Below, in pieces: positions 7,684 to 14,951 of a stretch of 36,843 bases of DNA; position 1 is the stretch's first letter, and each line of letters starts with the position of its first letter. The DNA is from Candidatus Methanoflorens stordalenmirensis (GTDB lineage Archaea > Halobacteriota > Bog-38 > Methanoflorentales > Methanoflorentaceae). Made by a program: the position numbers and the translations under genes. The notes under the pieces are model-generated. The model was not told the DNA's origin, made no database searches, and worked only from the letters and a program-made list of their open reading frames with translations. The stretch spans positions 1 to 36,843 of the forward strand of contig PLGY01000049.1 in NCBI GenBank assembly GCA_003139855.1, in the 5' to 3' direction.

Positions 7684-8808
7684 TTACGTTTCTGGGTGCC
7701 TCTCAATGGCTCTTCCGACGCGGGCGTCGAGGAACTGCAGGACCGCAAATGCTCCAATTCCGCCTGCGACAACCAACGACTCAATGAAGAAGGTCAGAAA
7801 TCTGTCCATGAATATATCAATTCCGAGCAAATCGTTCTTTGTAAGCAAGAGCGAGGCTATGATCCACGAGTACAACAAGAACCGCTTGTCGACCTTGTTT
7901 CTTTCAAGCCAGACAAGCCCGATCGCGGTAAAAGGAAGGACTAGCAGTCCAGCTTGATCGAAGAATCCCACTCTAAACGCGCTCGCGAAGAAATCGACCG
8001 GGGTGCCTTCGTGATATTTGACTTGAGCTATCCCCAGAATGCTTAAGGTATGCAAGGAGTAGACTTGCCACAATCCATAGACTGCAATCGCTGCAACGAG
8101 CGGGAAAATTGCCTTAAGAAACTCGCTTCTATTTTTGATCTGTGTGAGGGCGTACACAGCCAAAACGAGGGCTAGGACTAGAAGCGTGATTTGATGCGTC
8201 AACGCCGTTACTGCGGCTGCGATGACGGAGAGCGCCACGTATCCGTTAAACTGAAAAGGCCCCTCCGTTCTGTTTTTTAGAATAAAAAAGAGGGTAAGCG
8301 GAAACATAACGAGCCCAAGGAGCTCTGGCAGGGCCCGAATCGTGAAGATCGTTATATCCGGCGACAGCGTGAGGAAGAATAGAGCGCAAACGGCTGCGCT
8401 CGCTCCTACAAGCTGCTTCGAGAATGTGTAAATAACACCGAATACGGCCATCGCCAGCGCGATCGTCATCAGGCCTGACATCACCATTGGATCTATTCCG
8501 GAAAACGCCGACTGCGACACTATGAGCAGCCGATATGCCGGAACGTAAAAGTTCGGAAAGCCCCCGTTGTATGAGAGCTCTTGGGTCGGGTAGTGCCCCG
8601 ATTCCAGCGTCAGCCGTTCTATTCCTACGTGATACATGGTGTTTCCGTACGTAGGTATCACGTAGCCCCCTAGGACATTCAGACGGTAACTCACAAACAA
8701 GATGAATAGAGTGACAATGACGACGTATCTGAGAACGGTCCCAGCATCAAGCGATGTCAAACGATCGCGAATTTTTGCTTTGTCAAGCCACTTGATAGAT
8801 TTGAACAT
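7684..8808 (-). CDS. GT-C-like membrane protein lacking its ectodomain (split gene, membrane part)
   Basis: About 374 aa from ATG 8808, with around ten predicted membrane helices. After the first helix there is an external loop (PTYGNTMYHVGIERL) resembling the first loop of GT-C transferases and of the neighbour at 5730-7676. It ends directly after the last helix with a short basic tail (VGRAIERHPET), so it lacks the C-terminal soluble domain its neighbour has. That domain seems to be encoded by the gene immediately upstream, whose end it overlaps by 26 bases. A longer start at 8919 is possible but would overlap that gene by about 137 bases. Function inferred: surface glycan transfer. Confidence 0.65.
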   Translation of the reverse strand: MFKSIKWLDKAKIRDRLTSLDAGTVLRYVVIVTLFILFVSYRLNVLGGYVIPTYGNTMYHVGIERLTLESGHYPTQELSYNGGFPNFYVPAYRLLIVSQSAFSGIDPMVMSGLMTIALAMAVFGVIYTFSKQLVGASAAVCALFFLTLSPDITIFTIRALPELLGLVMFPLTLFFILKNRTEGPFQFNGYVALSVIAAAVTALTHQITLLVLALVLAVYALTQIKNRSEFLKAIFPLVAAIAVYGLWQVYSLHTLSILGIAQVKYHEGTPVDFFASAFRVGFFDQAGLLVLPFTAIGLVWLERNKVDKRFLLYSWIIASLLLTKNDLLGIDIFMDRFLTFFIESLVVAGGIGAFAVLQFLDARVGRAIERHPET

Positions 8809-9283
8809 CCTGATTTGAATATTGGAGCTTGAAGTATTCGCTGTTTTCAAATTTGGTTGCGTTAACCGATATCCAGCCAAATCCGCAGAAAACTTGTCTG
8901 TTGAGCGGAACGAAAACATAGCTCAAGTCGTATTGTTTGCATAAAGCGTAAGCCTCGCTCGCGCTGGACGCTTGGTAGATCTGCTGCGAGGCATTCATAT
9001 TTGAGATGGGATCTGGTGCGTTGGACCAGTCGCCACCCACAATAGGAATGCGGGTGGTCATTCCCATTATTAGCTCTCCGCCGAAGATGTCCGCCTCAAA
9101 ATGAGCTGTAGGTAGCGTGTTAGCTTTTATCCATAAGGTAGAGTTGAGCTCTCCGCTAGTCACAACGGGAGCGAGCCAGGGATCACTCTGCGTCCGCACG
9201 CTTGCCATGCCGTAGGTAGCCGTTAATAGGAGTATGACGACCAAAAACGAGATTCGAATAAGATTTCGTGTTAAGCGGACCAT
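8783..9283 (-). CDS. Secreted or anchored ectodomain protein (split GT-C partner)
   Basis: 166 aa: an N-terminal hydrophobic signal or anchor helix (about residues 8-28) and then an extracytoplasmic domain. Its segments LWIKANTLPTAHFEAD, TRIPIVGGDW, YDLSYVFVP and EYFKLQYSNQDVQIYQV parallel, in the same order, WITVNTPKDAIFLEAP, GRRVVFAGP, YNVSYIFVG and KYFQSVYSNPMVTIYKV at the end of the GT-C-like protein encoded by 5730-7676. I read it as the detached C-terminal domain of the membrane protein encoded next. Potential N-glycosylation sequons (NST, NAS, NAT) fit an external location. The ATG at 9283 is preceded by TATA-like CTTAATAG about 30 bases upstream, giving a leaderless or near-leaderless operon start. 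Confidence 0.65.
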   Translation of the reverse strand: MVRLTRNLIRISFLVVILLLTATYGMASVRTQSDPWLAPVVTSGELNSTLWIKANTLPTAHFEADIFGGELIMGMTTRIPIVGGDWSNAPDPISNMNASQQIYQASSASEAYALCKQYDLSYVFVPLNRQVFCGFGWISVNATKFENSEYFKLQYSNQDVQIYQVA

Positions 9284-9467
9284 GAAACTGCGTTTGTAAT
9301 TGTATCTCTACTATTAAGTTCTTACACTGCGCCGGTCAGACCTACCGTTGGCGCCTTTGGAAAACAACGCCCGCAGAACTAAGCGGACACCTACAGTTTT
9401 TTGAAACGGTCAAAAATATTCTGCTGCTGGTCTTATTTAATTGCTGAAATCCTTGTCAGCCAGCGCA

Positions 9468-9698
9468 TCAATTTGGGCACCAGCTATAACCTAGCAGCGC
9501 TACCGCGGCCGCAATTTCTGGCACGGTCAATTGCTTTGCCGTCACAAGGACGTCGCCGGGATTAAGCTTGCGGTCCAAGCTGTTAATAATGCTCGTCAGA
9601 TCGTAGTCGAACGCTTGTTGAAGTGGATCCTTGCATTTGGGCAGTCGACCACATTTGAGGCAGTCGACCGCATAAATTTCCGACAGTTTCGCAAGCAC
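9468..9698 (-). CDS. Hypothetical Cys-containing protein (76 aa), possibly part of a decayed gene
   Basis: A GTG-started frame whose product has a likely metal-binding cluster, CLKCGRLPKC, and another cysteine four residues from the end (YSWCPN). The rest looks like a soluble alpha/beta chain. No ribosome-binding site lies at proper distance. The frame is open upstream of the GTG for eight codons to a TAG, beyond which protein-like sequence continues in phase, so it may be the tail of a broken larger gene rather than an independent one. Family not recognised. Confidence 0.3.
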   Translation of the reverse strand: MLAKLSEIYAVDCLKCGRLPKCKDPLQQAFDYDLTSIINSLDRKLNPGDVLVTAKQLTVPEIAAAVALLGYSWCPN

Positions 9699-10261
9699 GA
9701 GATTATCAAGCTTATATTCCTATTGACGAGACTCGTCTTGCACACGCCGGACAATCCTAAATGCGGCGCGGGCGTTCTCTTGTTGTAGGGCCGCCGCGCC
9801 AAGCGGAGTGCTATTTACTTCAAGCACCAGAAGCGCGCGGGAGTTAAGCTGGGAATCTTAGGGGGGCGGCAGCATAGATGCCGACTGCCCTAAATTTTTT
9901 TTGAGGAATCAACTTCGTAGTAAAGAATCTCTAACGGGGGGCGTGTCGAAACAACGCCTGCTTTTGGTTGAACAGCACGCGAAAACCGCGTTTCGGGATT
10001 CAACAACGCAATTAAAGTTGCGAATTCCTCTTCCATTGACAACTTTTGAAAAAAAAGACTGAGGCGGCCAGACTCTCCACCAGATGTATTTCACGCAGAA
10101 TTGAGATCCAGTGTGACCTGCGCGAGAGCATGTTGACCGACGTCAAAATGCAAATCGTTTCTGAGTGTTTCTTTGATGCTTTCTAGGCAGCAGTGTTGAA
10201 AATCTTCTAACAGAAATGCTCTGGACCCGCCTGAAGCCGGATCGACTTGTCTTAAAGCCGC
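9468..10261 (-). pseudogene. Decayed coding tract downstream of secG
   Basis: Four consecutive stretches on the minus strand read like protein but are interrupted. (1) 10261-10094 is open without a start codon and ends in TGA. (2) The same frame continues to a TAG at 9890 and contains an internal ATG at 10036 (48 codons, beginning MEEEFATLIALLNP). (3) After a shift of frame, 9857 to a TAG at 9720 includes LGAAALQQENARAAFRIVRR. (4) The same frame continues past that TAG to 9468. Together this suggests a gene of about 260 codons with two in-frame stops and one frameshift. Alternatively, parts (2) to (4) could be separate small genes. I do not recognise the ancestral family. Confidence 0.35.
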
Positions 10262-10270
10262 TCATTTGAC

Positions 10271-10277
10271 AAAAAAA
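10271..10277 (-). terminator. T-run terminator after secG
   Basis: Seven Ts on the minus strand, 17 bases after the secG stop codon, a typical archaeal oligo-T termination signal. No strong hairpin is needed or seen. Confidence 0.45.
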
Positions 10278-10294
10278 GCTAAATACAGCGCCTG

Positions 10295-10465
10295 CTACCG
10301 AGCAACCATAAAATTTAGCGCCAGTATGATTGCTGCTGAGAGGACGCACGCGATGAGGATTGAGCGGGGGTTGACATGTATGGCGTTCTTGTCTTCTGAT
10401 TCATAGTATCTCACCAAACCAGCGCTCGACATAGGTCCCGCTGTTTTGCGCTTCCCTTTCGGCAT
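10295..10465 (-). CDS. secG: Preprotein translocase subunit SecG (Sec61-beta homologue)
   Basis: A 56-aa tail-anchored subunit of the SecYE translocon. The reading is MPKGKRKTAGP, the family hallmark MSSAGLVRYYESE, a short linker KNAIHVNPRS, and one C-terminal hydrophobic helix (about residues 34-54) ending in Arg. Size and architecture match archaeal Sec61-beta exactly. The ATG at 10465 gives the standard basic N-terminus; the internal ATG at 10432 would cut it off. It is divergent from the amidohydrolase gene, with starts 38 bases apart. An oligo-T tract follows the stop. This gene falls under common 60-codon ORF cut-offs and is easily overlooked. Confidence 0.95.
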   Translation of the reverse strand: MPKGKRKTAGPMSSAGLVRYYESEDKNAIHVNPRSILIACVLSAAIILALNFMVAR

Positions 10466-10502
10466 AGTTTCAAATACAGTTTGGTATGATTTATACGTTG
10501 CT

Positions 10503-11603
10503 ATGGACTACGTCGTCGGTGGACGGATTCTAAACGGCAGCGATTTTAATGTGATAACGGGCTACGTCCACGTGGAATCAGGCAGAATCGCCGAAATAGA
10601 AGAACGGTCAAATGTTAAGCCAGATACCTGCAGGGCAAGCGGAATCATCATGCCCGCTTTGATCAATGCGCATACCCATCTTGGAGATTCTATAATCAAA
10701 GACGTACCTTTCAGTAGCTTAGATAGGCTGGTAAAACCTCCTCACGGGTTGAAGCACCGCGCACTCCGCGACGCAGCACCGAAAGTCTTGATCGAGGCGA
10801 TGCGGAGATCACTGCTAGACGCTCTCGCGAGTGGGACGACCATGCTTGCCGATTTTAGGGAGGGGGGCGTCGTCGGCGCTAACGCGCTAAAAACTGCAAT
10901 CGATTCAGTAAAAAAAGTGCAAGTTATGATTCTTGGTCGGCCAGGCAATGGACGGGACTATATAGTAGAAGATGAAATTGATACCATTCTTGATATCGCG
11001 CACGGCCTTGGGGTAAGCGGAAGTCGCGATGTCAGCAGTTCATCACTCATGGCGATGATCGACAAGGCACAAACACGCGGCAAGTTTGTTGCCATGCACG
11101 CAGGCGAAAAAGATGAGTCTGATATTGATGCTGCGATCGCTTTGAATCCCGATTGTCTCATTCACATGACGTACGCATCAAAGCACCAGATTGAAAGCGG
11201 CATTCCCATTGTGGTGTGTCCTCGGTCGAACCTGGTAACTGGCGTCGGATCGTCTTTTAGGCACCCACCAATAGCTCAAATGGTACAGACGACCATCGTT
11301 GGGCTCGGGACGGACAACGTGATGCTCAATTCACTAAACATGTTTGCAGAAATGGAGTTTACCTCAAAAGCGTTTTTGCGCGACGACCGCAAAGTGCTCG
11401 AAATGGCAACGCTAAACAATGCTAGGATACTGGGGATTGCTGACGAAATTGGCTCTATTGATCTTGGCAAGAAAGCCAATCTCCTAGTTATCAACGACCG
11501 ATCAAACAACCTCTTTGGGACTAAGAACATTATAAGTAGTGTGGTCAGAAGAGCTCGGCCCGATGACATCGCTCTTCTCACTCACGGAGGGCGAGGCGCT
11601 TGA
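10503..11603 (+). CDS. Metal-dependent amidohydrolase (cytosine deaminase/chlorohydrolase family)
   Basis: A 366-aa amidohydrolase-superfamily TIM-barrel enzyme. The metal ligands are visible: AHTHLGDS (His57 and His59), AMHAGEKDE, the later His in IHMTYAS, and the catalytic Asp in GLGTDNVM. The N- and C-terminal segments (VVGGRIL, DLGKKANLLVI) form the usual beta-sandwich. The family contains cytosine, guanine and 5'-deoxyadenosine/MTA/SAH deaminases and imidazolonepropionases, and substrate cannot be fixed from sequence alone. An archaeal nucleoside or pterin-type deaminase is the best guess. ATG 10503 is chosen because the longer frame from 10446 would run into secG and adds a non-conserved leader. 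It also follows TATA-like ATTTATACG at about 10490. Confidence 0.85.
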   Translation: MDYVVGGRILNGSDFNVITGYVHVESGRIAEIEERSNVKPDTCRASGIIMPALINAHTHLGDSIIKDVPFSSLDRLVKPPHGLKHRALRDAAPKVLIEAMRRSLLDALASGTTMLADFREGGVVGANALKTAIDSVKKVQVMILGRPGNGRDYIVEDEIDTILDIAHGLGVSGSRDVSSSSLMAMIDKAQTRGKFVAMHAGEKDESDIDAAIALNPDCLIHMTYASKHQIESGIPIVVCPRSNLVTGVGSSFRHPPIAQMVQTTIVGLGTDNVMLNSLNMFAEMEFTSKAFLRDDRKVLEMATLNNARILGIADEIGSIDLGKKANLLVINDRSNNLFGTKNIISSVVRRARPDDIALLTHGGRGA

Positions 11604-11690
11604 GCGTGAGCTTCGACAACTGGAGCCTGCGAGGCTTCGCGGCCAGCAGGCAACGCACACCCACTCAGATTGGTCGGCGCTACGAATGGG

Positions 11691-11698
11691 TATTTATG
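11691..11698 (+). promoter_or_regulatory. TATA-like box upstream of the CBS gene
   Basis: TATTTATG lies about 75 bases before the CBS-domain ATG and is flanked by two copies of the 10-mer GTCGGCGCTA (11673-11682 and 11737-11746). A leader of roughly 50 bases would result. Confidence 0.35.
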
Positions 11699-11770
11699 CT
11701 ACCGATTTCAAAGCTATGCCCTCGCGGCTGCGACCAGTCGGCGCTAGGTCGCGGGTAAAGAGGCTTAACG

Positions 11771-12607
11771 ATGATAAAAGTCGAAGATGTGATGACGAGG
11801 GACGTCGTCTTCGCTGAGGTTCCAGGATCGCGAGATACGGCGCTCAAAATCATGAAGGACAGAGGGGTAACAAGCGTCCCCGTTGTGAAGAATCACAAGC
11901 TCGTAGGAATAGTCACGCGGGGAGACATATTTCGAAACCCTGAGGAGGACCAAATAGCACTTCTCATGACGAGACAGCCCGTTTTCGTGTCTCCGAATGC
12001 GACCATCAACGATGCGGCTCATATTCTCGTAGAAAATACCTTCAGGCGGATGCCAGTTGTGGATGACTCGGAACTCGTCGGCTTTATTACGGTAACCGAC
12101 ATCGTAAGCGCCATAGCGGATATGGATATTGGGACACCCGTTGATGAATATATCATTCGCGAAATAGTCGCAGTTTGGGAAATGACGCCGGTGGATGTTG
12201 TAGGCGAAATCATGAAACTCGCAAATGCTGACGCGAGCCCTGTGCTTGATTCGGCAAACAAGGTTGTTGGCATCGTTACAGAAAGTGCCCTTTTGAAAGC
12301 CAGCAAAATTGAAGACACAACAGAGAAGGCGGATCTATCCGCTGGCTCAGATGAGGACGCGTGGACCTGGGAAGCGGTCAGGGATACGATGAGGCTGTAC
12401 TATGGTGTTTCCAGAGTAGAGCTTCCGAGCGTGCCCGTAAAGGACATAATGATGGCCGAATACGAATCAATTTATCACAAAACAGGAATAAGCGAATGCG
12501 CGAGACAAATGCGGCGTTTCGACGTTGAGCTTTTACCCGTTGTCACCGCAGATGAAAAACTTGAAGGGATCATAAAGGACTCAGACCTCGTCAAGGTCTT
12601 GCTTTAA
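11771..12607 (+). CDS. Four-CBS-domain protein
   Basis: 278 aa made of two CBS pairs (Bateman modules) and nothing else. The repeats start at VEDVMTRDVVFAEV, IALLMTRQPVFVSP, VGEIMKLANADASP and VKDIMMAEYESIYH, each with a V-P-V or similar strand and a D-hydrophobic stretch (GIVTRGDIF, GFITVTDIV, GIVTESALL, GIIKDSDLV). Such stand-alone proteins bind adenine nucleotides or SAM and regulate partners; the partner is unknown here. The ribosome-binding site GAGG at 11760-11763 sits seven bases before the ATG. It could be cotranscribed with the amidohydrolase (167-base gap), but an own TATA box is present. Confidence 0.92.
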   Translation: MIKVEDVMTRDVVFAEVPGSRDTALKIMKDRGVTSVPVVKNHKLVGIVTRGDIFRNPEEDQIALLMTRQPVFVSPNATINDAAHILVENTFRRMPVVDDSELVGFITVTDIVSAIADMDIGTPVDEYIIREIVAVWEMTPVDVVGEIMKLANADASPVLDSANKVVGIVTESALLKASKIEDTTEKADLSAGSDEDAWTWEAVRDTMRLYYGVSRVELPSVPVKDIMMAEYESIYHKTGISECARQMRRFDVELLPVVTADEKLEGIIKDSDLVKVLL

Positions 12608-12655
12608 ACGGGGTGGTGCAGGCAACCGCGTGCTTATAAAAGTTAAGCCTTCTAA

Positions 12656-12684
12656 CGGCAATAACGCCGACGCGGCTCTTTTTT
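12656..12684 (+). terminator. Possible terminator after the CBS gene
   Basis: A small GC hairpin (CGGC-aataac-GCCG) is followed ten bases later by six Ts (12679-12684). It is consistent with oligo-T termination of the CBS transcript, though the hairpin is weak. Confidence 0.3.
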
Positions 12685-12801
12685 AGATAGTGGGTGGCTT
12701 TCGCTTCCGTCGTTGTGATTCCGCGCGACGCGACGTGCCATACACAATCGTTAAGTCCTTGGAATAGAACGTACACGCAAAGAAGAAGGCTGATTTAGGA
12801 T

Positions 12802-13860
12802 ATGCGTCGATTCGCATTGCTGGCACTGTCACTGAGTTGGGCATTTATCGTGCTTGTGGCATTTGCACCAATGGCAGAAGCGACAGTGCTCATCCCACAC
12901 CAATCAACTGTCGCACAGCTAGATACGGGCGGGAACATTTTCAACCAAATTGACAGCCTATACAACAACTTCACAAAGCGTTTAGACGACATCAATCCGT
13001 TAGCGCCGCAACAAGCCGCGGCGTCGTCGGTCAAAATCGCCGCGGTCAAAACTGCTACTACTGGACAATCTGCTGTGGCGCCACAAGTTATCGTTACGCT
13101 ACAAAACGGGAAAGTCGCTCTCGATGGGGTCCGAGTTGACGTTATTTATAAGAACACGGCGGGCGCAAACGTCACCTCAGACAGCACCGTGGTAGCGTTA
13201 AAGGTAGACGAAACGCGTTCCGTAACGTTCACGCCAACGGGTTTGCCGGCGGGTAGTTATGCAATCGGTGTGGTCGTTTATAAGAACGGCACAGATCCAT
13301 CAAATCAGGCGACACCCCCTTATGATACACAGCAAAACGCGGCAACGCTCACAATCGTAAGCCCCGCCTCCACTAGCGCAGCAGCAGGAAAAGCAGGAGA
13401 TCCGGGGGGTCAGACGAATAACGCTGGTGATATTCTAACCCAGCTCAATACTTGGGTATATTTTGTAATTGCAATTACAACGCTCATAACGATTGCGCTC
13501 TTTTTTGTCTTCTCGCAAAACAGGTCAGGAGAAGACCGCTACGAGGAAGATCATTTCAGGAGAGACGGCTACCCGGCTGGAGGCAGCGGCGTGTTTGATC
13601 CACCTGCATTGAGTAAGTCACCGTCAGCAGACCGCCCACACGATACTGCGTCTGACTCAGTCTCTGGACGACAGCCATCAAGAAGGATAGAAGTGGACGC
13701 ATCTGAAGTGGCGCCTGAAGAACCGCGAAGAACCACGGCGAAAAATTCTTCTCGTTCAACCGAGGACGTGCCGCAATCCGATGCCGATGGGTTTGTTGTC
13801 GGCGATGTGACGTCGAAAAAGGCGCTCAGGAACAAGATACGGGGAAAGAGGGGCGCTTAG
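12802..13860 (+). CDS. Single-pass surface protein with charged cytoplasmic tail
   Basis: A 352-aa type I membrane protein of no family I recognise. It has a Sec signal peptide (residues 1-26, cleavage near AEA-TV) and an extracellular part with a beta-rich, CARDB- or Ig-like module (about 85-185) containing VIVTLQNGKVALDGVRVDV and GLPAGSYAIGVVVYK. This carries N-glycosylation sequons (NFT, NVT, NGT). An Ala/Gly/Thr-rich linker precedes one membrane helix (about 216-238), followed by a highly charged, probably disordered, cytoplasmic tail of about 114 residues ending KIRGKRGA. Such a long tail suggests an intracellular partner. A cell-surface or adhesin-like role is inferred only from architecture. 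Confidence 0.8.
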   Translation: MRRFALLALSLSWAFIVLVAFAPMAEATVLIPHQSTVAQLDTGGNIFNQIDSLYNNFTKRLDDINPLAPQQAAASSVKIAAVKTATTGQSAVAPQVIVTLQNGKVALDGVRVDVIYKNTAGANVTSDSTVVALKVDETRSVTFTPTGLPAGSYAIGVVVYKNGTDPSNQATPPYDTQQNAATLTIVSPASTSAAAGKAGDPGGQTNNAGDILTQLNTWVYFVIAITTLITIALFFVFSQNRSGEDRYEEDHFRRDGYPAGGSGVFDPPALSKSPSADRPHDTASDSVSGRQPSRRIEVDASEVAPEEPRRTTAKNSSRSTEDVPQSDADGFVVGDVTSKKALRNKIRGKRGA

Positions 13861-13919
13861 CAACTGTCGTTCAGCTGAATTGTTTCTAGCCGATTGCACG
13901 CTGTCGCGCTCCGAAAGCG

Positions 13920-14921
13920 CTACTCCCATAGTGCACCTGTATCGAGGTTCTGTCGAACGGTTTCTTTTATCAAGCTGATTTTGCGGCTGTCGGATGGATC
14001 AATGCGCGCTGTAAGTCTCTCGACGCGTTCGGCTGCCGTAAGCGTATCTAAGTGAACCAGGATCACGCTTACGCCGAGTTCTTGTGCTCGCGCGATCACG
14101 TGATTGGCGGGGTATAGTCCTCCAGTTAGCACAAGGCACGACGTCGAAGTCGACAACGCGGCAAGCTGCAAATCGGCTCTGTCACCTCCGGTGATCACCG
14201 CCTTCGCGGGAACCCGTCTGAAGTACTTGAGTGCAGATTCCGGCGTCATGGCCCCGATCATGACCTTCTCGATGAGGCGGTCCTCTCCCTCGACTATGAC
14301 TTTTCCACCAAGTTCTTCGGCTATTTCGTAGGTGTGGAGGGCTTTTAACTCCTTTAGGAACGGGATTGACCCGACAATGTTTATTCCTCGTTTAATCATG
14401 TAATTTTCGAATCCAGGATCTTGAGATTGATTCAATACAACGCCTTTGAGCTTGACCTTGAGCTTTTCGAGAAGAAGTTTGGTCATTGCTACCTTATCGA
14501 GCGAGTAAATGTCGGTCACGAGTAAGATCTCGGTGTCGAGTTTTCGAGCAAGCTGGATGCTTGAAACGTCGTGAATGAACCCTGTGCTAATATCTTTCGT
14601 CCCCTCGAGCAAAACTGCCTGTTTGTCACCGCAAATGCGGTTTAAGCCGCAGATGATATCCTCAGCGTTGATGCCTTTAAATAGGTTATACGTAAAAGGC
14701 GAAAGCAGCGACTCTTCTTCTAAGTTGAGGACCTTCCGCATCAGATACGCGTCCTCCTCGACCAGATTTCCGTCAATTGCGATGAGATTCTCGCGGATAG
14801 GCTTATAGAACCCCAGTACTCCTGTAAAGTTCAAAGCAAGGCCTAAAGCGATTATAGTTTTACCAGAACGTTCAGATACTGAACTTATGACAAGTGTCGG
14901 TACATCGCACTTAGATCCCAA
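13920..14921 (-). CDS. BioD-like P-loop/DRTGG-domain protein
   Basis: About 333 aa. The N-terminal dethiobiotin-synthetase-like nucleotide-binding domain has P-loop SSVSERSGKT and a later LLVTDIYSLD. A middle DRTGG domain (about residues 200-310) includes AVITGGDRADLQLAAL. The layout matches the N-terminal, non-catalytic half of long phosphotransacetylases and stand-alone archaeal proteins often encoded next to ADP-forming acyl-CoA synthetase. Here it is 30 bases downstream of that gene, so a regulatory or chaperone role toward it is plausible but unproven. The start is uncertain: GTG 14930 abuts the GAGAGG ribosome-binding site, whereas TTG 14921 has correct spacing of nine bases. Confidence 0.85.
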   Translation of the reverse strand: MGSKCDVPTLVISSVSERSGKTIIALGLALNFTGVLGFYKPIRENLIAIDGNLVEEDAYLMRKVLNLEEESLLSPFTYNLFKGINAEDIICGLNRICGDKQAVLLEGTKDISTGFIHDVSSIQLARKLDTEILLVTDIYSLDKVAMTKLLLEKLKVKLKGVVLNQSQDPGFENYMIKRGINIVGSIPFLKELKALHTYEIAEELGGKVIVEGEDRLIEKVMIGAMTPESALKYFRRVPAKAVITGGDRADLQLAALSTSTSCLVLTGGLYPANHVIARAQELGVSVILVHLDTLTAAERVERLTARIDPSDSRKISLIKETVRQNLDTGALWE

Positions 14922-14951
14922 GTTATTCACCTCTCAAGTTTTTAGGTAATA

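Noticed and set aside
9284-10294. RNase P RNA, SRP RNA or CRISPR array in the long gap
   Set aside because: No match to the conserved RNase P or SRP cores that I could see and no regular repeats.
10143-10349. 68-codon minus-strand frame overlapping secG
   Set aside because: Out of phase with the unmistakable secG frame and low-complexity basic product.
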